Below, one piece after another: positions 44,088 through 55,529 of a DNA stretch of 64,000 nucleotides. Position numbers and translations under genes: made by a program. The notes under the pieces were generated by a model. The model was given only the letters and a program-made list of their open reading frames with translations. It ran no database searches and was not told where the DNA came from. Numbering within the stretch: position 1 is the stretch's first letter; each line of letters begins with the position of its first letter. Source of the DNA: Zea mays (taxonomy: Eukaryota; Streptophyta; Magnoliopsida; Poales; Poaceae); NCBI RefSeq assembly GCF_902167145.1, contig NC_050099.1, positions 63,940,942-64,004,941 on the forward strand, in the 5' to 3' direction.

Positions 44088-47000
44088 TCACACATAGTAC
44101 CGTCGAAGCTCATCCGCATTCCAAGATCTGGGTATGTCATTGCCGTCCATATCCTTCAATCTGTAAGAATCGGGTCTTGATTAAGATACTACCAGAAAAG
44201 GACCTTCCCACTTCAACTATTACTTGCCCACTGTATCTGGGTTGGCCACTCTCCGAAGCACCAAATGACCTGGCTTGATATTTTTCAATCGAACTTTCCT
44301 ATCACGCCATTTTTATTGTTTCAGCCTGATACTTATTGATGTATTCTATGGCCTGAAGTCTGGTCCCTTCTATAGTATCTTTTGTTATTTGATAATTAGC
44401 TTCGTCCTTCGCTGAAGTTGTTGTTCTTATTGATCCTGTTTTTGCTTCTTCTGGTGTTATTGCTTCATCACCGAACAGGAGCTTGAAAGGTGTTAAACCT
44501 GTTGACCTTGATACAGTTGTGTTGTGGCTCCATACCACTTTAATCAACTCATCTGGCCACTTTCCTCTGGGCTGGTTGAAGATTAACTTCATTATTATTG
44601 TCATTATAATTCCATTTTCTCTTTCTACCAATCCATTTGATTCTGGATGCCTTACTGATGCAAAATGAATTTTTGTACCAATTCGGTCGCAAAAATCGTT
44701 GAATGTTTCAGCATCAAATTGTGTTCCATTGTCCACAGTTTTGCCTTTGGCACGCCGAAGCGACAAACAATGTTTTGCTAAAAGAATTTTTGTACTGTGG
44801 CTGAAGTTATTGTGGCTAAGGGCTTTGCTTCGATCCACTTAGAGAAATATTCCACTGCTACGATGACATATTTCAAATTTCCTTGTGCTGGTGGAAGTGG
44901 ACCTAACAAATCCAAACCCCACCTTTGTAGTGGCCAAGTTGGCTGTATTAACTGGGTTAGAGACGAAGGTTGTTTCTGGTCTTTTGCACATCTTTGGTAA
45001 TTTTCACATTTTTGAACCAGATCTGCTGCATCCGAAGCTGCCTTCGGCCAGTAAAATCCTTGTCTGAAAACCTTCCCCAGCAAAGGCCTAGACCCAATAT
45101 GTGACCCACATAAACCTGCATGTATTTCCTTCATCAGTTCTTGACCTTCGGTTCTGGATAAACACTTGAGTAGTGGAGAGCAGGCTCCATGTTTATATAA
45201 CTCCCCTTCTATGATCACATATGGTCTTGTTATTGCTTCCATTCTTTTATTATAAACTTCATCATCTGAAAGACAATTACCTTGGAGGAAAGATATAATC
45301 TCAGTCCTCCAATCTTCACTATGCACATGTGATATTGCAAGCACTGCTCTCTCCATAAGCTCGACTGAAGGTGCTTTTATTGTTTCAAAGAATACTTCCA
45401 AAGGCAAAGGGAGCCCATGTGCCGCTGATTTAGCTAGCAAATCTGCATGCTCATTTTCCCCCCTTGGAATATTTTTTACAGAAAATCCTTTGAAAGAAGC
45501 CTCCAATCTTCGGACTGCATCCAAATATTTTTCAAGCTTTGGATCCCTTGCATTGCTGCTTTTGTCTACATGGCTAGAAATAACATGGGAATCAGTTTTA
45601 AGGATTGCCCTTCTTATTCCCATTGCCTTTAGCTTCCAAAGCCCTAACAGAAGAGCTTTGTATTCGGCAATATTATTTGTACAACTAAAGTCTAGCCTTG
45701 CTGTGTAGCATGTCCTAACTTTAGAGGGTGCTACTAGAACAGTAGCTGCTCCTGCGCCGAAGGTTCCCCAAGAACCGTCACAAAATATCGTCCAGGCTTC
45801 GGCATCTTTTATGGCTTCTTCTCCCTAAGCCCCTGGCGTCCAATCAGCAATGAAATCTGCTAACGCCTGAGACGGAATTGAGGATCTATGTACGTAATCA
45901 ATGGTGAATTCATTGAGTTCTGCAGCCCATTTTCTGATTCTTCCTATAGCTTCTCTGTTTCTCATTATATCCTTCAGAGGTTGTGATGAAGGGACTATTA
46001 TATGATATGCTTGAAAATAATGCCGAAGCTTTCTGGAGGCCATTAACACAACATACAACACCTTCTCCAATTTTGTGTAATTTTTCATTGATAAACTAAG
46101 TACTTTGGAGACGAAGTATACTGGTGCCTGTCTTTTTACTTGGCCATCTTGCTTCTCTTGTACAAGTGCTGCACCGACTGCATAATGGGAGGCAGCCACA
46201 TAAAGGAGTAACAGATTTCCTGATGAAGGTGGAGTTATAGTTGTCAAGTCAATCAGGTATTGCTTTAATTCTTCGAAAGCCTTCTGTTGAGCCAGACCCC
46301 ATTGAAAAACTTCGGCTGACTTTAGTATTTCAAAGAATGGTAGATTCTTCTCTGTCGATCTTGATATAAATCTATTCAGTGATGCCAGCCTTCCTGCCAA
46401 TCGTTGAGCCCCCTTCTTTGAATTTGGCGGCTCCATACGAAGGATAGCTTTGATCTTACTTGGGTTAGCTTTGATACCCTTTGTTGATACCAGACAACCA
46501 AGGAACTTGCCCTTCTTTACTCCGAAAACACACTTTTCTGGATTTAACTTAAGACCAGCTTGCCTGAAATTGGCAAACGTCTCTTGCAAATTGGCAATAT
46601 GATTTTCTTGTTTCGTGCTTTTTACTATGTCATAAACATAAGTTAGCACATTCCTGCCTATTTGAGAGTGAAGAACCTTGGCTGTCATTCTACTGAAGCT
46701 TCCTCCAGCATTCTTGAGCCCCTCGGGCATCCGAAGGTAACAATAAGTACCACTGGGAGTTATGAATCTTGTCTTTGGCTCATCCTCTTTCTTCATCCAA
46801 ATTTGGTGATAGCCTGAGTAGCAGTCCAATAAGCTCATGAGTTCCGAAGAAGCTGTTGCATCTACAAGGGAGTCTATTCTTGGAAAAGGGAACTCGCCCT
46901 TCGGATGTGCCTTGTTAAGATCTGTGAAATCAATACACATTCTCCATTTCCCGTTAGCCTTCTTCACCATAACAGTGTTGGCTAGCCAATCTGGATATGT

Positions 47001-48032
47001 TACTTCTCTGATGACACCAGAACTGAGAAGTCTCTTTACTTCATTCTGAGCACCTTCGGCTTTATCCTCAGACATTTTCTGAAGTCTTTACTTTCTTGGC
47101 CTGAAAGATGGATCCACATTGAGTGAATGCTCAATGACATCTCTGTTAACACCACAGAGATCATTCGCTGTCCAAGCGAAGACATCTTTGTTGTTGAACA
47201 AAAATCTTAGTAGGGTCTTTTCTTGTTCACCAGATAACTGAGATTCCAGCTGTACCTTTTGGTCTGCTATATCTTCACACAGGAGCATAGGCTTCGGTTG
47301 ATCTGCCGAAGCAGCCTTCTCTCTTTTGTGCTTATATTGCTGACAAGCTTCGGCTCCATCTATGTTATGGATCGCCTTTGAATCCGTCCAACTCCCTTCA
47401 GCTCTTCTGGTAGCTTCTTGACTCCCATGAACAGCAATGGGCCCTTGTTCCGAAGGTTTCTTCATGCATAAGTATGCTGAATGGAGTATTGCTTCGAAGG
47501 CATTAAGCGTCCCTCGACCAATGATTGCATTGTATGGGTACTCCATGTCAATAATGTCAAAGACAACTTGTTCAGTTCTTGTGTTGTGGATGTAACAGAA
47601 GGTAACTGACATTGTTATTTTTCCGAGTGCCACAATCTATACTCCTCCGAAGCCGCAAAGAGGGTGTGTTGCATCATGTATCTTGTCTTTTGGTTCTTGC
47701 ATCTGTATGAAAGCCTTTGCAAAGATGATGTCCGCTGCACTGCCTATGTCAACCAGGACGTTGTGGACCAGAAATCCCTTGATGACACAAGATATAACCA
47801 TGGCATCATTGTGAGGATAGTCTTTAAGGTGAAGATCTTCCTAGGAGAAGGTGATTGGGACATGAGACCACTTGGATCTGATGTAGGGTCCTTGCACCCC
47901 AACATGCTGCACTCTTCTTTGTGCTTCCTTCTTTTGCTTCTTGTTAGCTGGTTCTGAGCTTGAACCGCCTGTGATTGGGAGCACTAGCTTCGTAACCAAA
48001 GGTGCTACAGCTTGGTTGTTGTATGAAGCCAT
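44088..48032 (-). pseudogene. Element A pol: protease, RT, two RNases H, integrase; no gag
   Basis: ATG at 48032 (MASYNNQ) lies about 40 bp inside the LTR, so pol is the first gene, as in C. Protease reads DIG instead of DTG (47743-47751). RT keeps INFTDL-type blocks, but the catalytic box is YVYD with one codon lost (46629-46640), where C has YVDD. aRH spans about 45785-45420. Integrase has CENYQRC in place of CENCQKC, plus VDNGTQF and GLVERENG. Stops include TAA near 47085 and TAG at 44778-44780, the latter shared with C. A frameshift lies near 44305. It cannot be functional. Confidence 0.9.
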
Positions 48033-48054
48033 CGTCACAACAGTGGAAGTGAGT

Positions 48055-48074
48055 TCACCAGAGGTGGGCGCCAA
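48055..48074 (-). other. Primer-binding site of element A
   Basis: Minus strand TTGGCGCCCACCTCTGGTGA follows the LTR end ACCAACA. It equals that of B and differs by one base from C and D. Confidence 0.8.
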
Positions 48075-48646
48075 TGTTGGTCACTTGTTCTCAAAAGCAA
48101 TGAATCAAGAACAAGGCAACACAAATGTTAATGGTTAAAGACCTTCGTCCTTCGTAACATTATCTCCCTAAGGATATAATGATCTTCGGATGAAGGTCAT
48201 GAAGGACATACCTTCATCATTTCAATATGCAAAGACATAAACAGGGACATATGAAACGCAAAGAAAGCATGAATAATCATTTCATATCATTAGATTATTC
48301 ATATTATCATCATATATCCATGAACAAATATTAATGATGCTTAAATTACATCGGTACCTTCGACTTGATAGAAGGCAAAAATCCTGAAGTGACGTGTGAG
48401 CGATTACAGGTCAGCGTGAACAGTATGGGGGTACTGTTCATCTATTTATAGGAACGAGACACAACCCAGACAAAATTACATTCATGTCCTTGATAACTAA
48501 TCATAACCGTGACGCAAATTATCAGGGACTTAGCGATCTTTTGCTCTTTTAGTCGATGTTGCCTTCGTCTCAAGTGTGTCATCATGCCGAAACTCTTTCA
48601 ATTGTAGCTTTGGCATATATCTTCATGTTGTGCCTGCTTGCATATC
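48075..48646 (-). repeat. Element A 5' LTR, outer end missing
   Basis: 572 bp aligned with 14918-15489. It is cut at CATATC|TGTAATACCC, where element E starts; the remaining ~62 bp are absent from the window. TATA box, minus strand, at 48443-48450. Both arms of the U3 stem-loop are mutated here. Confidence 0.88.
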
Positions 48647-51600
48647 TGTAATACCCAAATTGTAAATCATATGATAAGAGAATATTTCCTTTACCTGTAT
48701 GTGTGTACCATCTCTAATTACTATCACATGTGAATAAACACCACTAAAAAGGGGATTAAATAACCAATAACACATAAATTGATATGTGCATCATGCTGAG
48801 TTTTATTTAATTGTGCATTATGATGGAGTTTTGCTTGTTTGTGCACTTGATAATAAAATAATAATAAGAGAAATATAACAATGAGAGGGAAATTTGAATC
48901 TGATCCAAAAGTGCAAATTAGGGAATTGAGAACAATATAAATAAAGTGGGAGATAAATATTATATAGCACAAATAAAATTTTGTAAATAATATTTTATCC
49001 ATAATAGTGTCCAAATTTGGGTATTTAAGTTTAGTACCAAATTTGGATTAAAATCTAAAATCAAACAAATAGAGAAAATATAGGAAAAGAAAACCAGAAA
49101 AGAAAAGAAAAAGAACACTTTCGCTGGGCCAAAACCCTAGAAATTCGGCCCACTTTTCCCCACGCGCGCGGTAGCCCACTAGGACATTAGGGCGCCGACA
49201 CCTAGGGTCCTCCTGTCAGTCTCCACGCGCGCGTGCGATTTTCTTCTCGCTGATGAGTGGGCCGCTGCCCTTCCTCTGAAACGCGCTAACGCTTTGACTG
49301 ACAGGTGGGTCCGTCGTGTCAGCGCTTTCCTCTCCCTCGCGCCTGCACGAACTCGTCGCGAGCTCCGCGCGCTTCTCGGGCTCCGTTGCAACCACCGCGT
49401 GGATACCGGGTCCGGGGTCCACCGGCGCAGGGGGGATAAAGACCCGGCCGCGCCGCAGGGACCGCCCTATCGTGCCTTTGCCACTACCGCTACGCCACAA
49501 GCACCATCGCGCCGCCATGTTCGGCACAGACAACACCCGCCGCAGCCTAACCTCGACTTTGTCGCCGTTGGGGTCTTGGGGAAGGGTCGTGGGGCTTCGC
49601 CGTGTCACCAGGAGGACGTCTCTGCTAGTATTTGGCGGAATTGGTCCTCGGGGCAGCCTCAACTCCTCGCCGCACTTCAACCTCCGCCGCAGAACCGCCT
49701 TGCCGCATGGACAGAGAAGTCACCGTTCTGATTCGAGGTAAATGGTACACCATCCTCTCTGCTTTTCACTGGGCATTGTGTTGAGAGGTGAGGATTAAGT
49801 TTTAGGGCCCTGCGGTGTGGATTAGCGGGCGGTCCGACCATGCAGCGCCGCCGTGAGAGCTCTGCACGGAGATGGGCGTGCCGCAGGCCGTTTGATGCGG
49901 CATGAACGGTCGGATTAGAAACCAGCATTCTCCCTGGTCGATTTGATCTGGGCCATTGGGGGTTTGATCGGACGGATCAGAGCGTATCACATCTCATAAA
50001 ATCGGGACCGTTGATCCTGGATCCAACCACCGTGGCTGCGTACCGTTTCGTTAAAACCAAGATCTAATGTCGCGTGTCCATTTGGATCGGGCGGCTCACG
50101 GGAGCCGATACCGCTTCGCGTGGCCAACTTGCATAAGCGCCCCTGTACTTCTAGGGAATCAACCTGCCATCCACCGCGGGGTTATGTCTATGTCTTGGGT
50201 TGTTTTACGCTGAGATCCCTGCGTTTTCCAGAAAATGAGGCCTAGCCCAGAGAACAGATAAGCTAGAGAAATGAATTTAGAAATAGATTTTTAGTATTAA
50301 ATTAATTGCAGAAACTTGTTTAATTCATAGAAAACTCATATGAACTCCAAATTGGTCCATTCCAGTTCCTAAATTTTTGTAATATTATTGTCTAACCATT
50401 AGTGCCACTGTTTTGGCATGAAAGATACATTAAATTTTGTCTACTACTTAATCTTGTTTTAAATACATAAAACCTTGGAAAAATCATAATTTAAAATCTG
50501 ACTCCAAATTTAATGATTCCAGTTCCTATGATCCTATTTTAATGTCTACATTATTACTGTGTATTTTACTTACATGTTTGGTGTGATGTTAATTTTTGCT
50601 ATACTATGTATGTATTGTGTTGATGCGAGTAGACGAGCAGGCTACAGAGGATCCTGAGGTTCATATGGTAGAGACTGCTGAGCAGGAGCTCGTTGAAGGC
50701 AAGTTGTGCCCTTGATAACGTCTTTTACCCAGTCATGTTCTTATTAATCATAATGATCTGCATAGGTTAATTCTGATGGGACCCAATAGGTTACCCTAGA
50801 TTTTGACTATCTTTATACCTTGTTTCACCACTGGCTTTACAACTAAATTTTTGGGTACTACATGCTATTGCTTTATGTGGCTTTGGGTATAGAGATATTC
50901 ATCGTTCATTGTTATACTTTTTATTATCTATTTATTATTTATTGTTCATGATAAGATCATTATGTTAATGGGAACATGGAGAACCACCCGGGAAAACAGT
51001 GCTACCACAAGGGTTTAATTGGATGACTACCTTACCCGAAAGAGGCAAGGGCAGTAGAGGAGTGGTCAGTGTAGGGAGGTCCTTGGGTTGATTTTACTGC
51101 GATGGCGGTCAGGCGAGGGATTCCTGCACTAGAGCTTCCTATAAACTGTAGCGGGTTTTCTGAAGCTAGTGGAACTTTGTAAAGGCCTCGTAGTGGTACC
51201 CTGCCTCGCTTCCTTGGTAAAGGTGTATGGGGTCTGATCAACTCCATGGCAAATGGGTAACACGACTTGTGGGTAAAGATGCGCAACCTCTACAGAGTGT
51301 AAAACTGGTATACTGGCCGTGCTCACGGTCATGAGCGGCTCGGACACTCACATGATTAATTTATGGAACTTAAACTCAATTTGTCATGTCATTGCATCTG
51401 GGATTATTTTATTATTTTTACTTATTATTACTATGGTTTGGTATTTACTTACACTTAGTAATTGCTAATAAAACTTTGACCAACTTATAAAAAGCAATGC
51501 TCAGCTTCAACCTTTATTTCATTGATCAGCCTTACACTTCATGAACTCCCACCTTTGGTGAGTTCATGCACATTATTCCCCACAACTTGTTGAGCGATGA

Positions 51601-51901
51601 ACATGTGTGAGCTCACTCTTGCTGTCTCACACCCCCCCACAGCTGGTAGAAGAGGAGCTGCCTAACATTGAGGCTTTCGACTTGTTCTAGGTGGCGTCTC
51701 CCAATCAGCTTTCTGGCGCCAAGGATAGATTTTAGATCCTTCTATATTTATCTCTTATTTTGTAAGACTTCCGCTATGTAATAAAGTACTCTGATTATAT
51801 TGTGACATTTATCTCTATACACTCTGTTATTATATATGTTGTCTTCTTTGGCGCACGTATGAGATGCACCCGGCTTTGTCCCTTAATGCCCGGGTGTGAC
51901 A
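48647..51901 (+). repeat. Element E 5' LTR
   Basis: 3255 bp, TGTAATACCC to GTGTGACA. It has an AT-rich first 500 bp, a GC-rich block (49150-50230), an AT-rich block, then a moderately GC block. A strong donor-like ATTCGAG|GTAAAT lies at 49737/49738. The open frames in the GC-rich block occur in both LTR copies but have no known domain and probably represent leader sequence. The LTR lacks a ~31-bp segment seen in the 3' copy at 57903-57935. Confidence 0.9.
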
Positions 51902-51918
51902 GAAGTGGTATCAGAGGA
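51902..51918 (+). other. Primer-binding site of element E
   Basis: GAAGTGGTATCAGAGG contains TGGTATCAGAG, the initiator-Met tRNA complement, just after the LTR. Confidence 0.88.
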
Positions 51919-52440
51919 AATGTTGACTGTAGGACGAAACCTAGATAGAAATGGACAAACCCTTACCTACTTATCTTACTCTGATTCATTCCATACTTAC
52001 CTTATCTTGATCCTGTCTCACCTTTTGCTATTCTACTCTGATTATTCTTACCTTTACTACTCTAAGACAAGATGGATTTCACACCTTGGAATCCTACAAC
52101 TATGAACTTTTTCAAAGATAGGGAACCTAAGACAAAATTAAAATTATTTTCTCTATTAAAAATGTTGGTTGATTGTTCTGATGATCAATGTCTGATTTGC
52201 TTCTTTGATTGATTGAAATAGTATAGACGGGCATCTTAGCATGTACCACCATAAGATAATGTATTAGCTTTAGTAGGTGACACACTAATCTACTTAGCTC
52301 ATAAATCCCCAACTGTAACATTCCTCATAATTACTCACCTTGTCTACAATTCTTCCTTTCATACCTTGTGTTTCTAACCCAGATGGGCTACCCCTATAGT
52401 GTTAGAAGATAGCACTATAGATGTAATCCTTGGTATGTCA
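51919..52440 (+). other. Remnant of E gag/protease region
   Basis: Where about 2 kb of gag and protease should be, there are 0.5 kb of AT-rich sequence. A possible gag start (ATGGATTTCACACC at 52071) and the tail of a protease domain (DVILGMSWL, around 52420-52445) can be seen. No zinc knuckle and no protease DTG motif remain. Confidence 0.55.
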
Positions 52441-52465
52441 TGGTTAAGAAAGGCAAAGGCAGTTT

Positions 52466-55400
52466 ATGCACTGTGCTAAAGGAACCATAGAACTCACCAG
52501 TTCCATAGGAGAAAGATTTGAAGTTGGAATTGCAGTAACTACCGCCACCAGACTAGTGGCATTCTTAGTAGATGGGAAGTTTGTTGGTGACAACATCCGT
52601 GTGGTTAAGGATTTTCCGGATGTCTTTCTAGAGGAGTTATCAGGGATGCCACCAGATAGGGAAGATGAGTTTGTCATAGATCTCTTACCTGGGACTACTC
52701 TTACTTCCAAACGGCCATACGAGATGTCTGTAGAAGAGTTTAAAGAACTTAAAAAGCAGTTAACAGAGTTGCAAGAGGCTGGGTACATTTGACCGAGTTC
52801 TTCACCTTGGGGAGCAACGGTTCTGTTTGTACAAAAGAAGGATGGATCGCAAAGGATGTGTGTGGATTATATATCCCTTAATGATGTCACTGTGAAGAAC
52901 AAGTATCTGTTATCCCGCATTGAGGATTTATTTGATCAGATGAGAGGTGCCAGGGTATTCTCGAAGATTGATCTCCGATCGGGTTACCATCAAATGAAGA
53001 TTAGGCCATCGGATATTCCCAAGACGGCTTTCTCAACCCGATATGGATTATATGAGTTCACTGTTATGTCGTTTGGATTAACTAATGCACCAGCCTATTT
53101 TATGAATCTGATGAATAAGGTGTTTATGGAGTATTTGGACAGATTCGTCATAGTATTCATCGACGATATTCTTATTTATTCCAAGAGTGAGAGTGATCAT
53201 GAGGAACATCTGAGATTGGTGCTACAGAAGCTACGAGATAATCAACTCTACGCCAAGTCTAGAAAATGCGAGTTTTGGATTAACGAGGTGCCATTCCTTG
53301 GACATATCATATCTAAGGGAGGAATATCAGTGGATCCTGCTAAAGTCAAGGAGATAATGGCATGGAGCATACCCACTACGGTTACGGAGATTCGGAGTTT
53401 CTTGGGACTTGCAGGATATTATCGGAGATTTATTGAAGGATTTTCTAAGATCGCTAAGCCTATGACCTTGCTTCTGGAGAAGGGAAGAGAATTTAAGTGG
53501 GATGAGAAGTGCCAAGAAAGCTTTGATCAATTAAAGGAAAGATTGATGTCACCACCTGTGTTGGTTATGCCAGATCTATAGAAGGGATTTGACATTTATT
53601 GTGATGCATGTGGCCAAGGATTGGGATGTGTGCTCATGCAAGAAGGACATGTGATCGCATATGTGTCTTGTTAGTTGCGGAAACATGAATTGAACTACCC
53701 CACTCATGACTTAGAACTAGCAGCCGTTGTGCATGCACTTAAGATTTGGAGACACTACATTATGGGAACCAAGTGCCAAGTGTACACGGATCATAAGAGT
53801 TTGAAGTACATATTCACTCAGAAGGATCTCAACCTTAGGCAACGCCGTTGGTTGGAGCTCATTAAGGATTATGATTTGGAGATTCACTATCACCCAGGCA
53901 AGGCAAATTTGGTTGCAGATGCCTTGAGTTGAAAAGAGCTCGTTCATTCAGCTGTTGTTGCCCAGCTAACCGATGAGATTGTTGAGGATTTCAGGAGACT
54001 TAACCTGGGGATAGTTGCTCACACTGAAGGAGTCACCATTGAAGTGGAATCTACCTTGGAGCAAGAAATTCGTAAGGGCCAGATTGGTGATGCTAAAATT
54101 CAAGTGATTAAGGATCTGATTACTGAAGGTAGAAGTCTGGAATTCACGAAGGATGAGCAAGGTACTATATGGTTCAAGGATCGGATATGTGTTTTGGAGA
54201 TTGATAGCCTTCGTGAGACTATATTGAAAGAAGATCATGATTCCGATTACTCTATCCACCCTGGTAGCACTAAGATGTATCAGGATTTGAAGCAAAAGTA
54301 CTAGTGGTATGGATTGAAAAGAGATGTTGCTGCTCATGTGGCTAAGTGTGATGTGTGTCAAAGAGTCAAGGCGGAACATCAAAGACCAGCTGGACTATTG
54401 CACCCGCTTAAGATTCCCGAGTGGAAATGGGAAGAAATTGGTATGGATTTCATTGTTGGACTACCCCGCACTCTAGCAGGATATGACTCTATATGGGTAA
54501 TTGTGGACAGATTGACAAAAGTGGCTCATTTCATACCGGTGAGGACAAATTACACGGGAGCCAAGCTAGTAGAATTGTATATGACTCGGATAGTTTGTCT
54601 ACATGGAGTGCCTAAGAAGATCGTGTCTGATCGAGGATCACAGTTTACTTCTCGGTTTTGGAAGAAGTTGCATGAGAGCTTGGATACGCAGTTGAATTTC
54701 AGTTCGGCCTACCATCCTCGGACTGATGGGCAGACAGAGAGGACTAACCAAGTACTGGATGATATGTTAAGAGCTTGTGCTCTTAAACATGGTGGCAGCT
54801 GGGATAAGAGCCTACCATATGTGGAGTTCTCATATAATAATAGCTACCAGGCCAGTTTAAAGATGTCACCGTTTGAGGCTCTATATGGCAGAAAATGCAG
54901 GACTCCACTATATTGGGATCAGACTGGAGAAATACAGTTCTTTGGGCCTGAACTTATTCAAGAGGTAGAAGAACAAGTGCGAATGATAAGAGAGAATTCG
55001 AGAATTGCACAATCAAGACAAAAGAGTTATGCTAATAACCGGAGAAGACTACTGGAGTTCAAGGAGGGTGATCATGTGTATATAAAGGTGTCACCAATCC
55101 GGGGTATGAGGAGATTTAAAGTTAAAGGAAAGTTGTCCCCTCGCTTCATTGGACCTTTCTTGATCTTAAAGAGAGTGGGAGAAGTTGCATATCAACTTGA
55201 ACTACCCGATCACCTGGCAGATGTACATGATGTCTTCCACGTGTCACAACTAAAGAAGTGCCTCAGGGTACCTGAAGAGCAGCTACCAATGGAGGACCTT
55301 AGTGTTCAAGATGATCTGACTTATGCTGAGTACCCTATCAAGATTCTTGATACATTGGCTCGTGTCACGAGAAATAAGGTGATAAAGATGTGCAAAGTAC

Positions 55401-55492
55401 AATGGAGTCACCATGGAGAAGATGAAGCTACTTGGGAAAGAGAAGAAGAGCTTCGCATAGATTTTCCCCATCTTTTTCCTAGATGTTCTTAA
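52466..55492 (+). pseudogene. Element E pol: RT, RNase H, integrase, chromodomain
   Basis: A single frame of ~1009 codons, unshifted, broken only by five stops (52790, 53579, 53672, 53930, 54302). [34 protein letters not shown], catalytic FIDD near 53158-53169, [11 protein letters not shown]. RNase [30 protein letters not shown]. Integrase: HPGSTKMY...CDVCQRVKAEH; catalytic residues in GMDFIVGLP, VSDRGSQFTS and DGQTERTNQ. The C-terminal chromodomain (about 55325-55485) has KVIKMCKVQWSHHGEDEATWE. Chromodomains of this group direct insertion to heterochromatin. TAA at 55490 overlaps the conserved stem-loop before the PPT. Confidence 0.93.
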
Positions 55493-55529
55493 ATCTCGAG
55501 GACGAGATTATTTTTAAGGGGGTAGGATT
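55492..55529 (+). promoter_or_regulatory. Stem-loop and polypurine tract of element E
   Basis: AATCTCG (55492-55498) pairs with CGAGATT (55503-55509), followed by TTTTTAAGGGGGTAGGAT and the LTR. It corresponds to 3152-3189 of element J. Confidence 0.75.

Larger units (their letters stand above)
14918..48646 (-). mobile_element. Tat-lineage Ty3/gypsy element A (pol-only, with antisense gene)
   Basis: On the minus strand the order is 5' LTR (48646-48075), PBS, PR-RT-RH-aRH-INT, a tandem-repeat region, an antisense gene and PPT, then the 3' LTR (15551-14918). Elements C, B and D lie nested at 19439-43807. There is no gag: pol starts about 40 bp from the LTR. The 5' LTR has lost its outer ~60 bp where E begins. 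The preceding five bases at 14913 are ACAAG, but the partner duplication was lost in the 58346 deletion. Confidence 0.88.

Noticed and set aside
49216..49741. GC-rich ORFs of about 140-150 codons in E LTR, repeated at 56047-56676
   Set aside because: Present in both LTRs in several overlapping frames on both strands. No known domain, and the plus frame ends near a likely splice donor. Better read as leader sequence.
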